NCBI GenBank assembly: GCA_964451985.1
Contig: CAYVKB010000018.1
Location: 1-37,404 of the forward strand
Length of the DNA: 37,404 bases
Reading direction: 5' to 3'
From: GBS-DC sp964451985
Lineage (GTDB): Bacteria; Armatimonadota; Fimbriimonadia; Fimbriimonadales; GBS-DC
Made by a program: the position numbers and the translations under genes. This document shows, piece by piece, positions 15,835 to 25,118 of the stretch. Below the pieces are notes generated by a model. That model searched no databases. It was not told the origin of the DNA and saw only the letters and a list, made by a program, of their open reading frames with translations. Within the stretch, counting starts at the first letter, position 1, and every line of letters starts with the position of its first letter.

Positions 15835-16331
15835 GAGAACGGTTATGCCCAGTTTGCCAAATTGAACTGAAGCCGCAAGTGCACTTAGGGGTTACAATTG
15901 ATGTCTGTCCCGCGTGCGCAGGCATCTGGTTCGACACTGATGAGTTGACGCGCCTCAATAGCATCGACGACACGATACTCCCGCGTATCGACACGCACTA
16001 CCAACCGCAAATCACACAGTACGACCCGCCGTGGAACCGACTCTGCCCCGTGTGTCATCAGCCTCTTCATTCGTACCACTACCTTTATACTTCGGATATT
16101 GAGCTGGACACTTGCAACCAGTGTGGTGGTGTGTGGGTGGACAACGGCGAGCTGGAGAAGATGAACCGCGTGCTTTCGGATGCGCGGGCGATGGAGGTGC
16201 CGCCGGAGGCACAGGCACAGATTGCCCTTGCCCAGATCGAGGCGGAGACGAAGCAGGCATCGGCGCGGGCAGAGTTCTGGCGTGGATTATTCGAGTTCCT
16301 ACGAGCGCGTCCGCGCTTCCCCTTCTCCTAA
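15831..16331 (+). CDS. Protein with two TFIIB-type zinc ribbons
   Basis: 166 aa. Two zf-TFIIB repeats: C6-x2-C9...C26-x2-C29 followed by GIWFDTDEL, and a second at about 70-110 (CPVC...CNQCGGVWVDNGEL). The GxWxDxxEL tail after the second Cys pair is diagnostic for the zf-TFIIB family. A helical, Ala/Gln-rich C-terminus (about 118-155) follows. The function of such proteins in bacteria is unknown; they are small cytosolic zinc proteins. It overlaps the lipoprotein gene by 4 bp (ATGA) and is followed one base later by the DapA-like gene. Confidence 0.85.
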   Translation: MRERLCPVCQIELKPQVHLGVTIDVCPACAGIWFDTDELTRLNSIDDTILPRIDTHYQPQITQYDPPWNRLCPVCHQPLHSYHYLYTSDIELDTCNQCGGVWVDNGELEKMNRVLSDARAMEVPPEAQAQIALAQIEAETKQASARAEFWRGLFEFLRARPRFPFS

Positions 16332-16332
16332 A

Positions 16333-17199
16333 ATGGAGCCGATACGCGCAGGCGTGCATGTCGCGGCGATTACGCCGTTCACCGATGGTGGTGCAATTGA
16401 TACGCCCTACCTCGTGCGGCTGCTGGCGCACTTTGAGGCGCAGGGCACACAGGGGGTGGTAGTTGCAGGCTCCACGGGCGAGGGTCCCTCGCTCAGCGCA
16501 CCCGAAAAAGCCGAGCTGTACACGCTGGCAGTTCAGGCGAAGGGTAAGCTGCAAGTCACTGCGGGCGTGCTGGTCTGTAGTCTTGACGAGGCGCTCTACT
16601 TGGCGCGGCAGGCATACAAAGCGGGCTGCGACGCGCTGATGGTCGCTCCGCCGTTCTACTATCCCGCGCAGCTGGAAGGACTCGTCGTTTTCTATAAAGC
16701 CGTGCTGGACGCAAGTCGCCTCCCTGTCATACTGTATAACATCCCCCAGCGCACGCACCATGAAATCACGCCCCCACTTATCGATGCGCTTATAGACCAT
16801 CCACATCTAATAGGCGTCAAAGACAGTTCGGGCAGTGTGCGCTCGATGAGCCAGTTTCTGAAGTATGCGCCGCGCTTGCGCGTATGGGTTGGCGAGGAGA
16901 AGCTGCTTTACAAGTGCTTACAGAAAGGTGGGACAGGCACGATAAGCGGGTTGGCGAATGTGTACTTGCCCCGTATGGTGCGCCTGTGCGAGGCGTTTCA
17001 AAACGGCGAGGACTGCGCGGGCTTGCAAACGCTTATCGATACTGCTGCCGATACGATTGACGCCTTCCCCGCACCAGCGAATTTCAAGTACGCGCTCAAA
17101 TTCGCAGGCTTCCCTGAAACGCACGTGCGCCCGCCACTGCTGAACCTCACAGAAGCCCAACGCGTCGAACTTGCACGCGCTTGGCAGGGGATAGACTAA
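16333..17199 (+). CDS. DapA/NanA family aldolase (dihydrodipicolinate synthase-like)
   Basis: 288 aa. (beta/alpha)8 class I aldolase with GSTGE (46-50) for pyruvate binding, the Tyr135 block ILYNIPQRT and Schiff-base Lys163 in GVKDSSG. These fit 4-hydroxy-tetrahydrodipicolinate synthase (lysine/diaminopimelate synthesis) or a related pyruvate aldolase; the family is broad and I do not fix the substrate. The ATG at 16333 begins the conserved GVHVAAITPF; the longer frame overlaps the zinc-ribbon gene in another frame and is rejected. One base separates it from the upstream stop, so it belongs to the barrel-lipoprotein-zinc-ribbon operon. Confidence 0.88.
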   Translation: MEPIRAGVHVAAITPFTDGGAIDTPYLVRLLAHFEAQGTQGVVVAGSTGEGPSLSAPEKAELYTLAVQAKGKLQVTAGVLVCSLDEALYLARQAYKAGCDALMVAPPFYYPAQLEGLVVFYKAVLDASRLPVILYNIPQRTHHEITPPLIDALIDHPHLIGVKDSSGSVRSMSQFLKYAPRLRVWVGEEKLLYKCLQKGGTGTISGLANVYLPRMVRLCEAFQNGEDCAGLQTLIDTAADTIDAFPAPANFKYALKFAGFPETHVRPPLLNLTEAQRVELARAWQGID

Positions 17200-17207
17200 G
17201 TTTGACG

Positions 17208-18878
17208 TTATAAATCCCACTCTAGTTGTATCCCCTGACTGCGCAGAAGCCTCTGATACTCCTCCAGCAAGGCATGGGTTTCGTACACCTGATGCGGCTC
17301 AGTATCGCGCAGTACACAGAACGCTGTTAGCAACCCCGCCGACTCGCCGATGTTCCATTCCACAGGGTGCAATCGATAGCATCCGTTGGTGATATGCGTG
17401 GTACCGATATTCTTGCAGGCGGGTAGCAGATTGCGCATGCGCACGGGTATCAGCGCGCCCAGCGGTATCTGGAACGGTAGCGTCTCGATATCGATGTAGT
17501 TATCACCCCCTGTGCTGGGGTGCAGGTCGATTCGGTAGTGCCCTACGCCTACGCTGTCGATAAACCGCTCGGCAAGGGTCTTATTCGGGCGGCATGTTGC
17601 GCTTACATGCTGTTCTAAAACGGTAAATCGCGCTTTGATACGCCGCGATTCGCGCACGTATACCTGCTGCGCCATTTTATGATATGGGTTATCCTCAGTG
17701 CCTGTGACGTCGGGGCGCAGGTGTAGCCCCGGATAGCCCACACCGCCGTCAGGGCGAGGAGCTTCGGTTTGCAACCAGAAAAGCAAACACCTCGAGAGTT
17801 CACGAGCAGCTATTTGATGCGAGATGTCACCACTGGGTATCTCACGATTGGTAAAACCGTATGCGGAAGGTACGGCGTCAGGGTTCGGGGAGCGATACCG
17901 ATGTGGGTCTTCGGGTTCTTCCCCAACAGGCGGGTAGAGATTGCCCAACAAGTAGTCGTTCTGGGGCCAGTTCACGATGGTCACAGCGCGGGGCGCAATC
18001 TCTACTGGGTAAAGGCTGGGGTCAATCACCTGCCGATAGCCGAACATCGCCGGCGTTCCATCTTCCCCGAATAAGCTCAGACGGCGTGGCTCCAATGTGA
18101 TGGGGTTCACATCCGTCCAGCTGAAAAACGGCGCGTGCCAGAAGGGAGGTTGAAACACCTTCCAGAAGTCGTAGCCGTGGGGTTTGCTGGTCACATAATC
18201 TCCGTCGGGGTCGTAGCCCATCGCGAAGCACCAAGTAAACGCTTGCATATTAGCGGGCTGGGGTTCGTGCTTGGCGTGCGGCTCGCCCGTCTCCCAGTGC
18301 GACTCTGCGCCTGTCACATATTCCATCTTCGCTAAGGGCAGCAGCTCGCCCGTGTCGGTGGCGTCCAAAATATACTTGGCTTCCACATAGAGCGAGGTGG
18401 AGTGGTCGGGATAACCAAACAGCGCGCCGCGCACAAAATCGCCCTCCACATCCAGTTCGCGCAGGATAAGGCGTTCCACGGTCAGGTTGCCGCGCATTTG
18501 GGGGTACATCAGCATCGATTCCAGAACGGTTTTGGCGACTCGTGGCTCGCAGCAAAGCGCGCTAACCCACCCCCCGCCGGGATTCAGATGCGGCAGGGCA
18601 CGGGCGGCATCGCTGAGTGGGTAGTAGCGTCGGTAGAAATCGCGTATTGCTTCACGGAGTTGCCGATAGCGGCGTGTACAGCCCTGTGTTTCAATCCAGC
18701 GATGTTCGTCGGGCGGTACCGCCTGCGCGGTGAGCTGCCCGCCAATCCACTGGTCAGGCTCTACCGCCAGCAGTGTGTTAATGCCCAGCGACGCGCACGC
18801 CATCGCCGCCGCACAGCCACCCAAACTACCCCCGACAATCAGTACATCCACCTTCGCGTTGAAGTGGCCTTTACTCAT
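17208..18878 (-). CDS. FAD-dependent oxidoreductase (FAD_oxidored family)
   Basis: 556 aa. An N-terminal dinucleotide-binding motif VLIVGGSLGGCAAAMA (12-27) has Ser in place of the usual third Gly. It is followed by WIGGQLTAQAVPPDEHRWIE, the FAD-contact region of the family, and a C-terminal NLLPACKNIGTTHITNGCYRLHPVEWNIGESAG block. Such proteins are secreted or cytosolic oxidoreductases of unknown substrate, often beside carbohydrate-degradation genes. No signal peptide is present. It is convergent with the DapA-like gene (8 bp apart) and lies 88 bp downstream of the cytochrome gene on the same strand. Confidence 0.85.
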   Translation of the reverse strand: MSKGHFNAKVDVLIVGGSLGGCAAAMACASLGINTLLAVEPDQWIGGQLTAQAVPPDEHRWIETQGCTRRYRQLREAIRDFYRRYYPLSDAARALPHLNPGGGWVSALCCEPRVAKTVLESMLMYPQMRGNLTVERLILRELDVEGDFVRGALFGYPDHSTSLYVEAKYILDATDTGELLPLAKMEYVTGAESHWETGEPHAKHEPQPANMQAFTWCFAMGYDPDGDYVTSKPHGYDFWKVFQPPFWHAPFFSWTDVNPITLEPRRLSLFGEDGTPAMFGYRQVIDPSLYPVEIAPRAVTIVNWPQNDYLLGNLYPPVGEEPEDPHRYRSPNPDAVPSAYGFTNREIPSGDISHQIAARELSRCLLFWLQTEAPRPDGGVGYPGLHLRPDVTGTEDNPYHKMAQQVYVRESRRIKARFTVLEQHVSATCRPNKTLAERFIDSVGVGHYRIDLHPSTGGDNYIDIETLPFQIPLGALIPVRMRNLLPACKNIGTTHITNGCYRLHPVEWNIGESAGLLTAFCVLRDTEPHQVYETHALLEEYQRLLRSQGIQLEWDL

Positions 18879-18966
18879 GGTATATCTTCTTCAAGCTACA
18901 TAGTAGGCGCAGCTTACCTCGGAGGGGACATGCACTATTGGTGATTACATAAGAGGATTTGTACCC

Positions 18967-20310
18967 CTATTTTTTCACCCCATGCTCAATCTTCTTCCAG
19001 TAGGTCTCAAAATCGAAGCCGGGGCTGTGGGCGGGCACGTGGCAACTCATGCACGACTGCTCCCCTGCCCTGCCGAGCCGATGCTTTTCGGGGTCTTGGG
19101 CGTGTAGTTTGGCGGGACCGTGGCAGCTCTCGCAGCCCACATCTTTGAGCGTAGGCGTTTTCTCCGTGCTTTGGAAGCCGCCCTCGAACTCCAGCCCGAC
19201 CACATGGCACACCACGCATTCGGGGTCTTTGTCGTGCTTTTCGTCTACAAGGGTCTGCATCGCTTTAGCGTGGGCGGTGCGCTGCCAGATGCGGTAGTCT
19301 TCCGAGTGGCAGGGCATGCAGGCGCGGCTGCCCGCGAAGCCACTGCCGTTCAGCGTGGGGCGGCGTGGCACCATCGCCAACAGGTTTTCCGCCTCCACAC
19401 GCGCCAGATAGTTCAACTTAATCGCCATCACCTGCTCGTCGTCTTTGAAGTCTTCCGTGAGGCGGGTATGCTCCACGCGGGCGATTTCGTAAGGTGTGTT
19501 GGAGCTAAGATAGGCAATTCCGACGAACTTCGCGTCGTTGCCCGCGAACACGAGGCGTGTCTGCCCTACCTGCTTGGTGGGCAGAGGACCGTCGCCTGCG
19601 TTGGCGTACATAATCAAATGGAAATAGGGGTGCGCCTGCGCGATTTGCTCCGCCTCCTGTGCCGAGCCGTAAAAGAGCAATACACGCAGGTCGCCCATCG
19701 TCTCAATCTGTGGGCGCAGCTCGTCCAGCCTCTGCAGAGCGGGGGTGAAGCTCAACTGCGGGTTGCGATTGCGGATGGCTTCGGCGTGCTTTTCGGAAAT
19801 CATCCCCACAATCAGCGCACGCACGAGGGCGTTGTTATGTTGCTTTTCTATAAGAGTGTACGCCTCGAACGCGGGGTTGCCGCCTTCCGACACATTCCCG
19901 CACAGCATCGCGCCCTTGAACTGCATCTGCAGAGCGCGCAGGTAGTCCATTCCCAGCATAAAGTCGTACCTGCCCAGATTCAGCGCGTCATAGCCCATCT
20001 GGTTCAGCATCTCAATCAGCGTCTCGGCTTTCAGCTCATCCTGCCTGCCTGTGGCTTTGGTCAGGTCGCCGTTTTCCAGTTTGAGCAGGTTGTGTTCCTG
20101 AGCGAGTTGCTTGAGCAGCGTCCCGCGTCGGGGGATGCCACCTACCATCGGCTTGCTGCAGCCGCATGGGGTTAGATAGCCGTTAATTTCCGAACCGAAG
20201 ACAACGGCTAACGGCAGCGCAGCCTCAACCGAGGAAACTGCTGGTCGGTAGAAGCCCACAATCAACAGCGCAACGAACGGCAGCCCGAAAACCACCCATT
20301 TTGAACGCAT
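18967..20310 (-). CDS. Metallophosphatase-like protein fused to tetraheme cytochrome c
   Basis: 447 aa. An N-terminal signal anchor (about 5-22) is followed by a UshA/5'-nucleotidase-like part (about 30-300) bearing the GYLTPCGCSKPMVGGIPRRG signature (45-64). Four haem-binding CxxCH motifs start at 331 (CMPCH), 365 (CVVCH), 393 (CESCH) and 420 (CMSCH), as in cytochrome c-554-type domains. The protein should be periplasmic or on the outer face of the membrane. The start has GGAGG 4 nt upstream and a TATAAT box at 20326-20331. An electron-transfer role is likely; the phosphatase domain may be structural. It may be co-transcribed with the FAD oxidoreductase. Confidence 0.85.
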   Translation of the reverse strand: MRSKWVVFGLPFVALLIVGFYRPAVSSVEAALPLAVVFGSEINGYLTPCGCSKPMVGGIPRRGTLLKQLAQEHNLLKLENGDLTKATGRQDELKAETLIEMLNQMGYDALNLGRYDFMLGMDYLRALQMQFKGAMLCGNVSEGGNPAFEAYTLIEKQHNNALVRALIVGMISEKHAEAIRNRNPQLSFTPALQRLDELRPQIETMGDLRVLLFYGSAQEAEQIAQAHPYFHLIMYANAGDGPLPTKQVGQTRLVFAGNDAKFVGIAYLSSNTPYEIARVEHTRLTEDFKDDEQVMAIKLNYLARVEAENLLAMVPRRPTLNGSGFAGSRACMPCHSEDYRIWQRTAHAKAMQTLVDEKHDKDPECVVCHVVGLEFEGGFQSTEKTPTLKDVGCESCHGPAKLHAQDPEKHRLGRAGEQSCMSCHVPAHSPGFDFETYWKKIEHGVKK

Positions 20311-20325
20311 GGTTCCTCCACATCT

Positions 20326-20331
20326 ATTATA
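20326..20331 (-). promoter_or_regulatory. Candidate -10 of the cytochrome gene
   Basis: TATAAT on the minus strand, 15 nt before the ATG at 20310, with GGAGG between them. No clear -35 and no GG before the box, unlike the leaderless class in this window. The rest of 20332-20427 shows nothing. Confidence 0.4.
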
Positions 20332-20427
20332 GCCTACACCGCACTCGCGCAGGCTTAACTGATGAATTCATGGCAAGAGGCTACCTACAAGACCCGCTTC
20401 ACTTGGGCAAGAGATTGGGCAGCAGTT

Positions 20428-21468
20428 TCAGCGAGTATACAACTCCCACTTAATCCGCGCCAGCAGGTAGCTGAGTACCGACTCCGCGCCACGATTCAAG
20501 TTCACCCCCAGCGCATTCAGCCCATCATACACCACGCCCGTTTCGGGGTCGTACAGTGCGATTTGATTGATGTTGTCACCGTGAAACCACATCAGTGCGC
20601 GCGCAGCATATTGCAGGAACGGCTTATACTGGTCGAACGCTTGCCATGCGTCTAAGAACGCCTCGACGGTTGCACCGGCGCATACGGGCTGCTGGTCAAA
20701 CACGGCGCGAGTTCTGCCGCGCACAAACCAGCCCTCGGTACCAACAGCGTTGAAATAGCCCGTTTCGGCAAAGGTGGTTTGCGCCAGAAACTCGAACGAC
20801 TCGCGGGCGTATTTGACCCACTGCGGGGTGCGCGTGCGCACCCCGCACAGCAGCAACGCCTGAGGCAGGCGCGGATTCTCGTAGGTCAGATAGTTCTCGA
20901 ACCAGCGCCAGTCGGGGGCGCGGGTGGTTTCGTAGAGTTCGGTTAGTTCGCGTCCGAAGTGGAGCAGGCGAGCGTGATTCTCGTCAGCGAGCGCCATAAA
21001 TGCAATCGCACGCGGCGAGCGGATAGTTCGGGCATGTGGAAGGGCGTTCTCCAGTAGGCGTCGTGCCCGCCCCGCCCATTCGGAGGTCGGCAAGGTCTGA
21101 ATGAGCGTCCACAACGCCCACACGGTGCGCCCATGCGAGTCCTCGCTGCCTACCTCATCGAGCCATGTACCCTCCGCGCTGCGGAAGTTGTGGAACCGCC
21201 CGTCCTCCAGCTGCGCCGCCTCGATATACTGCAGGCAAATCTCAATCAGCCGCGCGGGGAACTCGGCATCGGGCAGAGTCATCCACTCGGGGGGCTGCAG
21301 GGCAAGCCGTTGCAACCACGCACCCACAATCAGCCCACGCGCCTGGTCATCAATCGAGAAACCATGCTCGACCCAAGGTTCCGCATAGCGCGTGTGCTGC
21401 CAGATTCCAAACGGCGTGAGCAGATGGTTCAGATGGCTCAGGCTCACCTTCGGCAAATCGAGGCGCAT
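20428..21468 (-). CDS. Predicted (alpha/alpha)6-barrel glycan-related protein
   Basis: 346 aa, almost wholly alpha-helical, with the repeated aromatic-rich helices of six-hairpin glycosidases. Recognisable blocks: FGIWQHTRY, HGFSIDDQARGL (35-46), GSEDSHGRTVWALWTL and the C-terminal VNLNRGAESVLSYLLARI. These match a family often encoded next to glycosyltransferases and GH130 enzymes; its activity is not known to me. No signal peptide, so cytoplasmic. The -10 box (TAAAAT preceded by GG) ends 8 nt before the ATG. It is divergent from the LON-domain gene. Confidence 0.6.
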   Translation of the reverse strand: MRLDLPKVSLSHLNHLLTPFGIWQHTRYAEPWVEHGFSIDDQARGLIVGAWLQRLALQPPEWMTLPDAEFPARLIEICLQYIEAAQLEDGRFHNFRSAEGTWLDEVGSEDSHGRTVWALWTLIQTLPTSEWAGRARRLLENALPHARTIRSPRAIAFMALADENHARLLHFGRELTELYETTRAPDWRWFENYLTYENPRLPQALLLCGVRTRTPQWVKYARESFEFLAQTTFAETGYFNAVGTEGWFVRGRTRAVFDQQPVCAGATVEAFLDAWQAFDQYKPFLQYAARALMWFHGDNINQIALYDPETGVVYDGLNALGVNLNRGAESVLSYLLARIKWELYTR

Positions 21469-21476
21469 ACACTATA

Positions 21477-21506
21477 ATTTTACCCGCTCCACCCATCGGG
21501 TACAAT
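21477..21506. promoter_or_regulatory. Divergent GG-extended -10 pair
   Basis: Minus: GGTAAAAT (21477-21484), 8 nt before the ATG at 21468. Plus: GGTACAAT (21499-21506), 7 nt before the GTG at 21514. Neither gene has a Shine-Dalgarno in its short spacer. The two elements are 14 bp apart, so polymerases would compete. Confidence 0.5.
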
Positions 21507-21513
21507 ACCCGTA

Positions 21514-22188
21514 GTGAACGATTCGATCTGGACGATACCGCTGTTTCCGCTGGAGACAGTGCTGTTTCCGTACACGGCGCTGCCGTTGCACATTTTCGAA
21601 CCACGCTACCGAGAGATGGTGATGTACTGTTTGGAGACCGACTCGCCGTTTGGGATTGTGCTGGTTCGCGAGGGGAGTGAAGTGGGCGACCCGAACGTCG
21701 AGCCGCACGAAATCGGCACGCTGGCGCGGATAGGACGCCTCCGCCGCCAACCCGACGGCAGGTTTCACCTGCTGGCACTGGGAGAAGAGCGGTTCCAGAT
21801 TGTACGCCTGATTCGGCACGAGACGCCGTACCTGAAAGCGCAGGTGCGTCTGTGGCGCGACCATGAGCCGTTCTCGTGGGAACAGGAGCAAGAGTTCGCC
21901 GCACAGACCGCCGCCGAGTTCCGCACGTTCCTGCGAATCGCACTCGAAGCCAGCGGGCTGCGCGTGGAGGATATCGAACTGCCTCAAGACCCGACCGCAC
22001 TCTCGTTCGCGATTGCAGGCACGCTGCAGCTGGAGCTGCCATTGCGTCAGTATTTGCTGGAGCTACAAGATACTTTGGAACGACTGCGCCTGGTACGGCA
22101 AATCGTTCAGAACCTCACCGCCACTTTTGTGTCGAGTATCCAACCATTTGACCCCGAGCACTGGCGTGAGTATGTGAACCAAAACTGA
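21514..22188 (+). CDS. LON substrate-binding-domain protein
   Basis: 224 aa. Begins with IPLFPLETVLFPYTALPLHIFEPRYREM (8-35), the hallmark of the Lon N-terminal (LON_substr_bdg) domain, and ends with a helical region rich in LERLRLVRQIVQ. It lacks the AAA+ and peptidase parts of Lon. Stand-alone members are widespread and thought to bind protein substrates or act as adaptors; the function is not known. The GTG start at 21514 lies 7 nt after the -10 box. Followed by the RlmI-like gene after 22 bp. Confidence 0.88.
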   Translation: MNDSIWTIPLFPLETVLFPYTALPLHIFEPRYREMVMYCLETDSPFGIVLVREGSEVGDPNVEPHEIGTLARIGRLRRQPDGRFHLLALGEERFQIVRLIRHETPYLKAQVRLWRDHEPFSWEQEQEFAAQTAAEFRTFLRIALEASGLRVEDIELPQDPTALSFAIAGTLQLELPLRQYLLELQDTLERLRLVRQIVQNLTATFVSSIQPFDPEHWREYVNQN

Positions 22189-22210
22189 CGCTTGAGTGAG
22201 GTTAAATGCT

Positions 22211-23380
22211 ATGATTGAGGGGAGTATTCGAATCGTTGGAGGGCGTGAGAAGAAGTTGCAGCACGGCTACCCGTGGGTGCAACGCGGCGAAATTTCAGAG
22301 GTTCAGGGCGCACCCACGCCGGGTGCACTGGTACAGGTGCGAAACTTTCGCGGCGATCTGCTCGGTATCGGAACCTACAACCCCCAGAGCCGCTTTCCCG
22401 TGCGCCTGCTCACCACACAGGATGAACCAATTGATCGGGCATTTTTTGAGAAACGACTGGACCGCGCCCTGCGCCACCGTGAGCGCGTGGTTCGCGACAC
22501 GAACGCGATGCGCTTGGTGTTCAGTGAGTCGGATGGATTGGCGGGACTCATCGTCGATCAGTACGCCGACTATCTCGTGGTGCAGGTGCGCTCGCTGGGC
22601 ATAGAGCGTCTCAAGGAACTTTGGCTGCCTGTGCTGATTGACCGATTGGAACCCAAGGGCATCATCGAGCGCAGCGAGATGGCAGGACGCGCCGAGGAAG
22701 GCTTGGAGCCGTTCGCAGGCGTGTTGTACGGCGAGGTGCCTGAACTGATTGAGATTGAAGAGAGCGGTTTGACCTTCCTTGTGCCCACCGACGCCGGACG
22801 CAAGACAGGCTACTACTTAGACCAGCGCGAGAACCGCCGTCGGTTAGCGCAGCGCGTGCGCCCTGGCGAACGCGTGTTAGACTTGTTCTGCTACACGGGC
22901 GGCTTCGCGCTGTACGCGGCACGAGCGGGCGCGTATGCACTGGGCGTCGACATCCTGCCCGACGCGATCGACCTTGCTGAGGTACACGCTCGCCTCAACG
23001 GCTTGGAAGCGCACTGGGTTGTGGAAAACGCCTTCGATTGGCTGCCCCAAGCCGCCGAGCAGGGTGCACGTTTCGACTGGATTGTGATCGATCCGCCCGC
23101 TATCGCCAAGCGTCAGGATCAGAAAGACTCGCTGCGCTGGGCTATCTGGAAACTGGTCTACAACGCGCTGCCACTGTTGTCAGAGGGCGGACATCTCGTG
23201 GTGTGTAGCTGCGCGTACCAGCTAAACCTTGCAGAGATGCTCGACGCCGTGCGCTTAGCCGCCACCGACCGCACGCAGCCACTGTTTCTGGAGGAGGTCA
23301 CCTTCCAGGCGCCTGACCATCCGTACCTGCTGCAGTTCCCAGAAAGCCTGTATCTCAAGTGCTTGTGGACGCGAGCCTGA
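22211..23380 (+). CDS. RlmI/RlmK-like 23S rRNA cytosine methyltransferase
   Basis: 389 aa. N-terminal PUA domain (about 5-75; HGYPWVQRGEI), a central beta domain, then a class I SAM methyltransferase with motif I VLDLFCYTGGFALYAA (222-237) and the catalytic-region IDPPA (293-297). The CSCAYQL segment supplies the C-terminal Cys of m5C-type enzymes. It matches the YccW/RlmI family that makes m5C in 23S rRNA. The start at 22211 has GAGG 8 nt upstream; an upstream GTG in frame is less likely. Transcribed with the LON-domain gene. Confidence 0.9.
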   Translation: MIEGSIRIVGGREKKLQHGYPWVQRGEISEVQGAPTPGALVQVRNFRGDLLGIGTYNPQSRFPVRLLTTQDEPIDRAFFEKRLDRALRHRERVVRDTNAMRLVFSESDGLAGLIVDQYADYLVVQVRSLGIERLKELWLPVLIDRLEPKGIIERSEMAGRAEEGLEPFAGVLYGEVPELIEIEESGLTFLVPTDAGRKTGYYLDQRENRRRLAQRVRPGERVLDLFCYTGGFALYAARAGAYALGVDILPDAIDLAEVHARLNGLEAHWVVENAFDWLPQAAEQGARFDWIVIDPPAIAKRQDQKDSLRWAIWKLVYNALPLLSEGGHLVVCSCAYQLNLAEMLDAVRLAATDRTQPLFLEEVTFQAPDHPYLLQFPESLYLKCLWTRA

Positions 23381-23456
23381 GGCACGCGAAACGCACGGAT
23401 GCGATAGGAATCTCGTCCCGCGCGCCGAAATTGCCCACGCGAGGAGGTCAACGACG

Positions 23457-24992
23457 ATGCTACTACATCAGATTATTGAGCACGGCGTGTCTAAACATCC
23501 CGATAAGCCCGCGCTCATCTTCCGTGAACATACGATTTCCTACGCCCAGCTGTGGGGCGCGGTGAACGCCTTCGCGCGGGGGCTGCGCGACGAGTTAGGC
23601 ATTCAGGCAGGCGACCGTGTGGGCATCATGTTGCCCAACCTGCCCCAGTTCGTAATTGCCTACCACGCGCTGGGCAGGCTGGGAGCAATCGCTGTGCCGG
23701 TAAACCCACTGCTCAAAGCCCCTGAAATCGCCTACATCTGGAACGATGCGGGCGTCAAAGCCACCATCACCTTCTCGATGACACTGGAGACCGTGCTGCA
23801 GGCGAAGCCAGAAATATCCAGCCTGCAGACCATCTTGCTGGTGGGCGCAGAGGGCGAGCTGCCTGAGGGAGTGCGTCCGTTCGACCACTTAATGAATCCG
23901 CAGGGCGATCCACTGCCCACCGCCCCCGTGAGCGAGAACGACCCTGTCGTGTTCATCTACACCTCCGGCACTACGGGCTTCCCCAAAGGTGTGATGCTCT
24001 CGAGTGACAATATCTTATTTGACATCGAGGCGTGCCAAGCGATGCTGGAGCTCGATCCCGACGAGCGGTTCCTAACTGTGTTGCCCCTGTTCCACTCGTT
24101 CGGGCAGACGGTATGCATGAACTTCTGCCTGTGGCTGGGCGGAACCAGTGTGCTTATGGAACGCTTTCTACCCCAGCAGACGCTGGAAGCACTGGAGAAG
24201 CATCAGATTACTATCTTCCCCGGCGTGCCCGCGATGTACGCTGCGATTTTGCATGTGCCTGCCGAGCGCGAGTACGATCTGAGCGCGCTCAAATACTGCG
24301 TGTCGGGCGGTGCGCCGATGCCTGAACCCGTGCAACGCGCCTTCGAGCAACGCTTCAACTGCGCCATTCTGGAGGGTGACGGTCCCACTGAGTGCGCCCC
24401 CGTAACCAGCGTGAACCCACCCCCCCATAAAGGCGTGCGCAAAATTGGCTCCGTCGGGCTGCCCCTGCCGGGTGTTGAGATAAAAATCTTCGACGACAAC
24501 GACAACGAGCTGCCCGTCGGTGAAATCGGCGAGATTGTGGTGCGTGGACGCAACGTGATGCTCGGCTACTACAACAACCCCGAAGCGACCGCCGAAGCGA
24601 TGCGCAGCGGCTGGTATCACACGGGCGATATGGGCAAATTCGATGAGGACGGTTATCTGTATATTGTCGACCGCAAAAAGGACATGATTATAGTAGGAGG
24701 CATCAATGTATACCCCAGCGAGGTCGAACGTGTGCTGATGGAGCATCCTGCGGTAGCGATGTGCGCGGTGATTGGCAAGCCCGACCCCGAACGCGGCGAG
24801 GTTCCGATTGCCGTGATTGTGCCTAAACCCGATGCCCAGCCCGACCCGCGCGAGATTATCCGCTTCGCTCGCGAACGCCTCGCGAACTTCAAAGTCCCTC
24901 GCGAGGTGATTATCCGCTCCGAACTGCCCATCTCCAATACAGGCAAGGTGCTGAAGCGTCTACTCAAAAAGGAGCTGGAGTTGGAGAGTTGA
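23457..24992 (+). CDS. Long-chain fatty acid-CoA ligase (AMP-binding)
   Basis: 511 aa. Activates a carboxylic acid to an acyl-adenylate and then the CoA ester. Visible: the P-loop YTSGTTGFPKG (about 167), a GDGPTE motif near 306 where the family usually has GYGxTE, YHTGDMGKFDEDGYLYIVDRKKDMI with the hinge Asp and Lys, and the catalytic C-terminal Lys in NTGKVLKRLL (about 495). No signal peptide or membrane helix. Start preceded by GAGGAGG at 7-8 nt. It follows the RlmI-like gene by 76 bp. Chain length cannot be judged, but length and motifs fit FadD-type enzymes. Confidence 0.92.
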   Translation: MLLHQIIEHGVSKHPDKPALIFREHTISYAQLWGAVNAFARGLRDELGIQAGDRVGIMLPNLPQFVIAYHALGRLGAIAVPVNPLLKAPEIAYIWNDAGVKATITFSMTLETVLQAKPEISSLQTILLVGAEGELPEGVRPFDHLMNPQGDPLPTAPVSENDPVVFIYTSGTTGFPKGVMLSSDNILFDIEACQAMLELDPDERFLTVLPLFHSFGQTVCMNFCLWLGGTSVLMERFLPQQTLEALEKHQITIFPGVPAMYAAILHVPAEREYDLSALKYCVSGGAPMPEPVQRAFEQRFNCAILEGDGPTECAPVTSVNPPPHKGVRKIGSVGLPLPGVEIKIFDDNDNELPVGEIGEIVVRGRNVMLGYYNNPEATAEAMRSGWYHTGDMGKFDEDGYLYIVDRKKDMIIVGGINVYPSEVERVLMEHPAVAMCAVIGKPDPERGEVPIAVIVPKPDAQPDPREIIRFARERLANFKVPREVIIRSELPISNTGKVLKRLLKKELELES

Positions 24993-25118
24993 TGGAGACG
25001 AAACGAGCTAAGTTCAGACGGTTCCGATCGCCAATCAGGTGCATTCGCGCGACGATCGGATGGTTCCGAAAGGCGACCGGTAAGTTCGGGGGGCGGTTGC
25101 GAGGGAAGTTTCTTTTTA

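Noticed and set aside
19120..20175. 351-codon plus-strand frame opposite the cytochrome gene
   Set aside because: The minus strand encodes four CxxCH motifs and a signal anchor; the plus frame has no recognisable feature.
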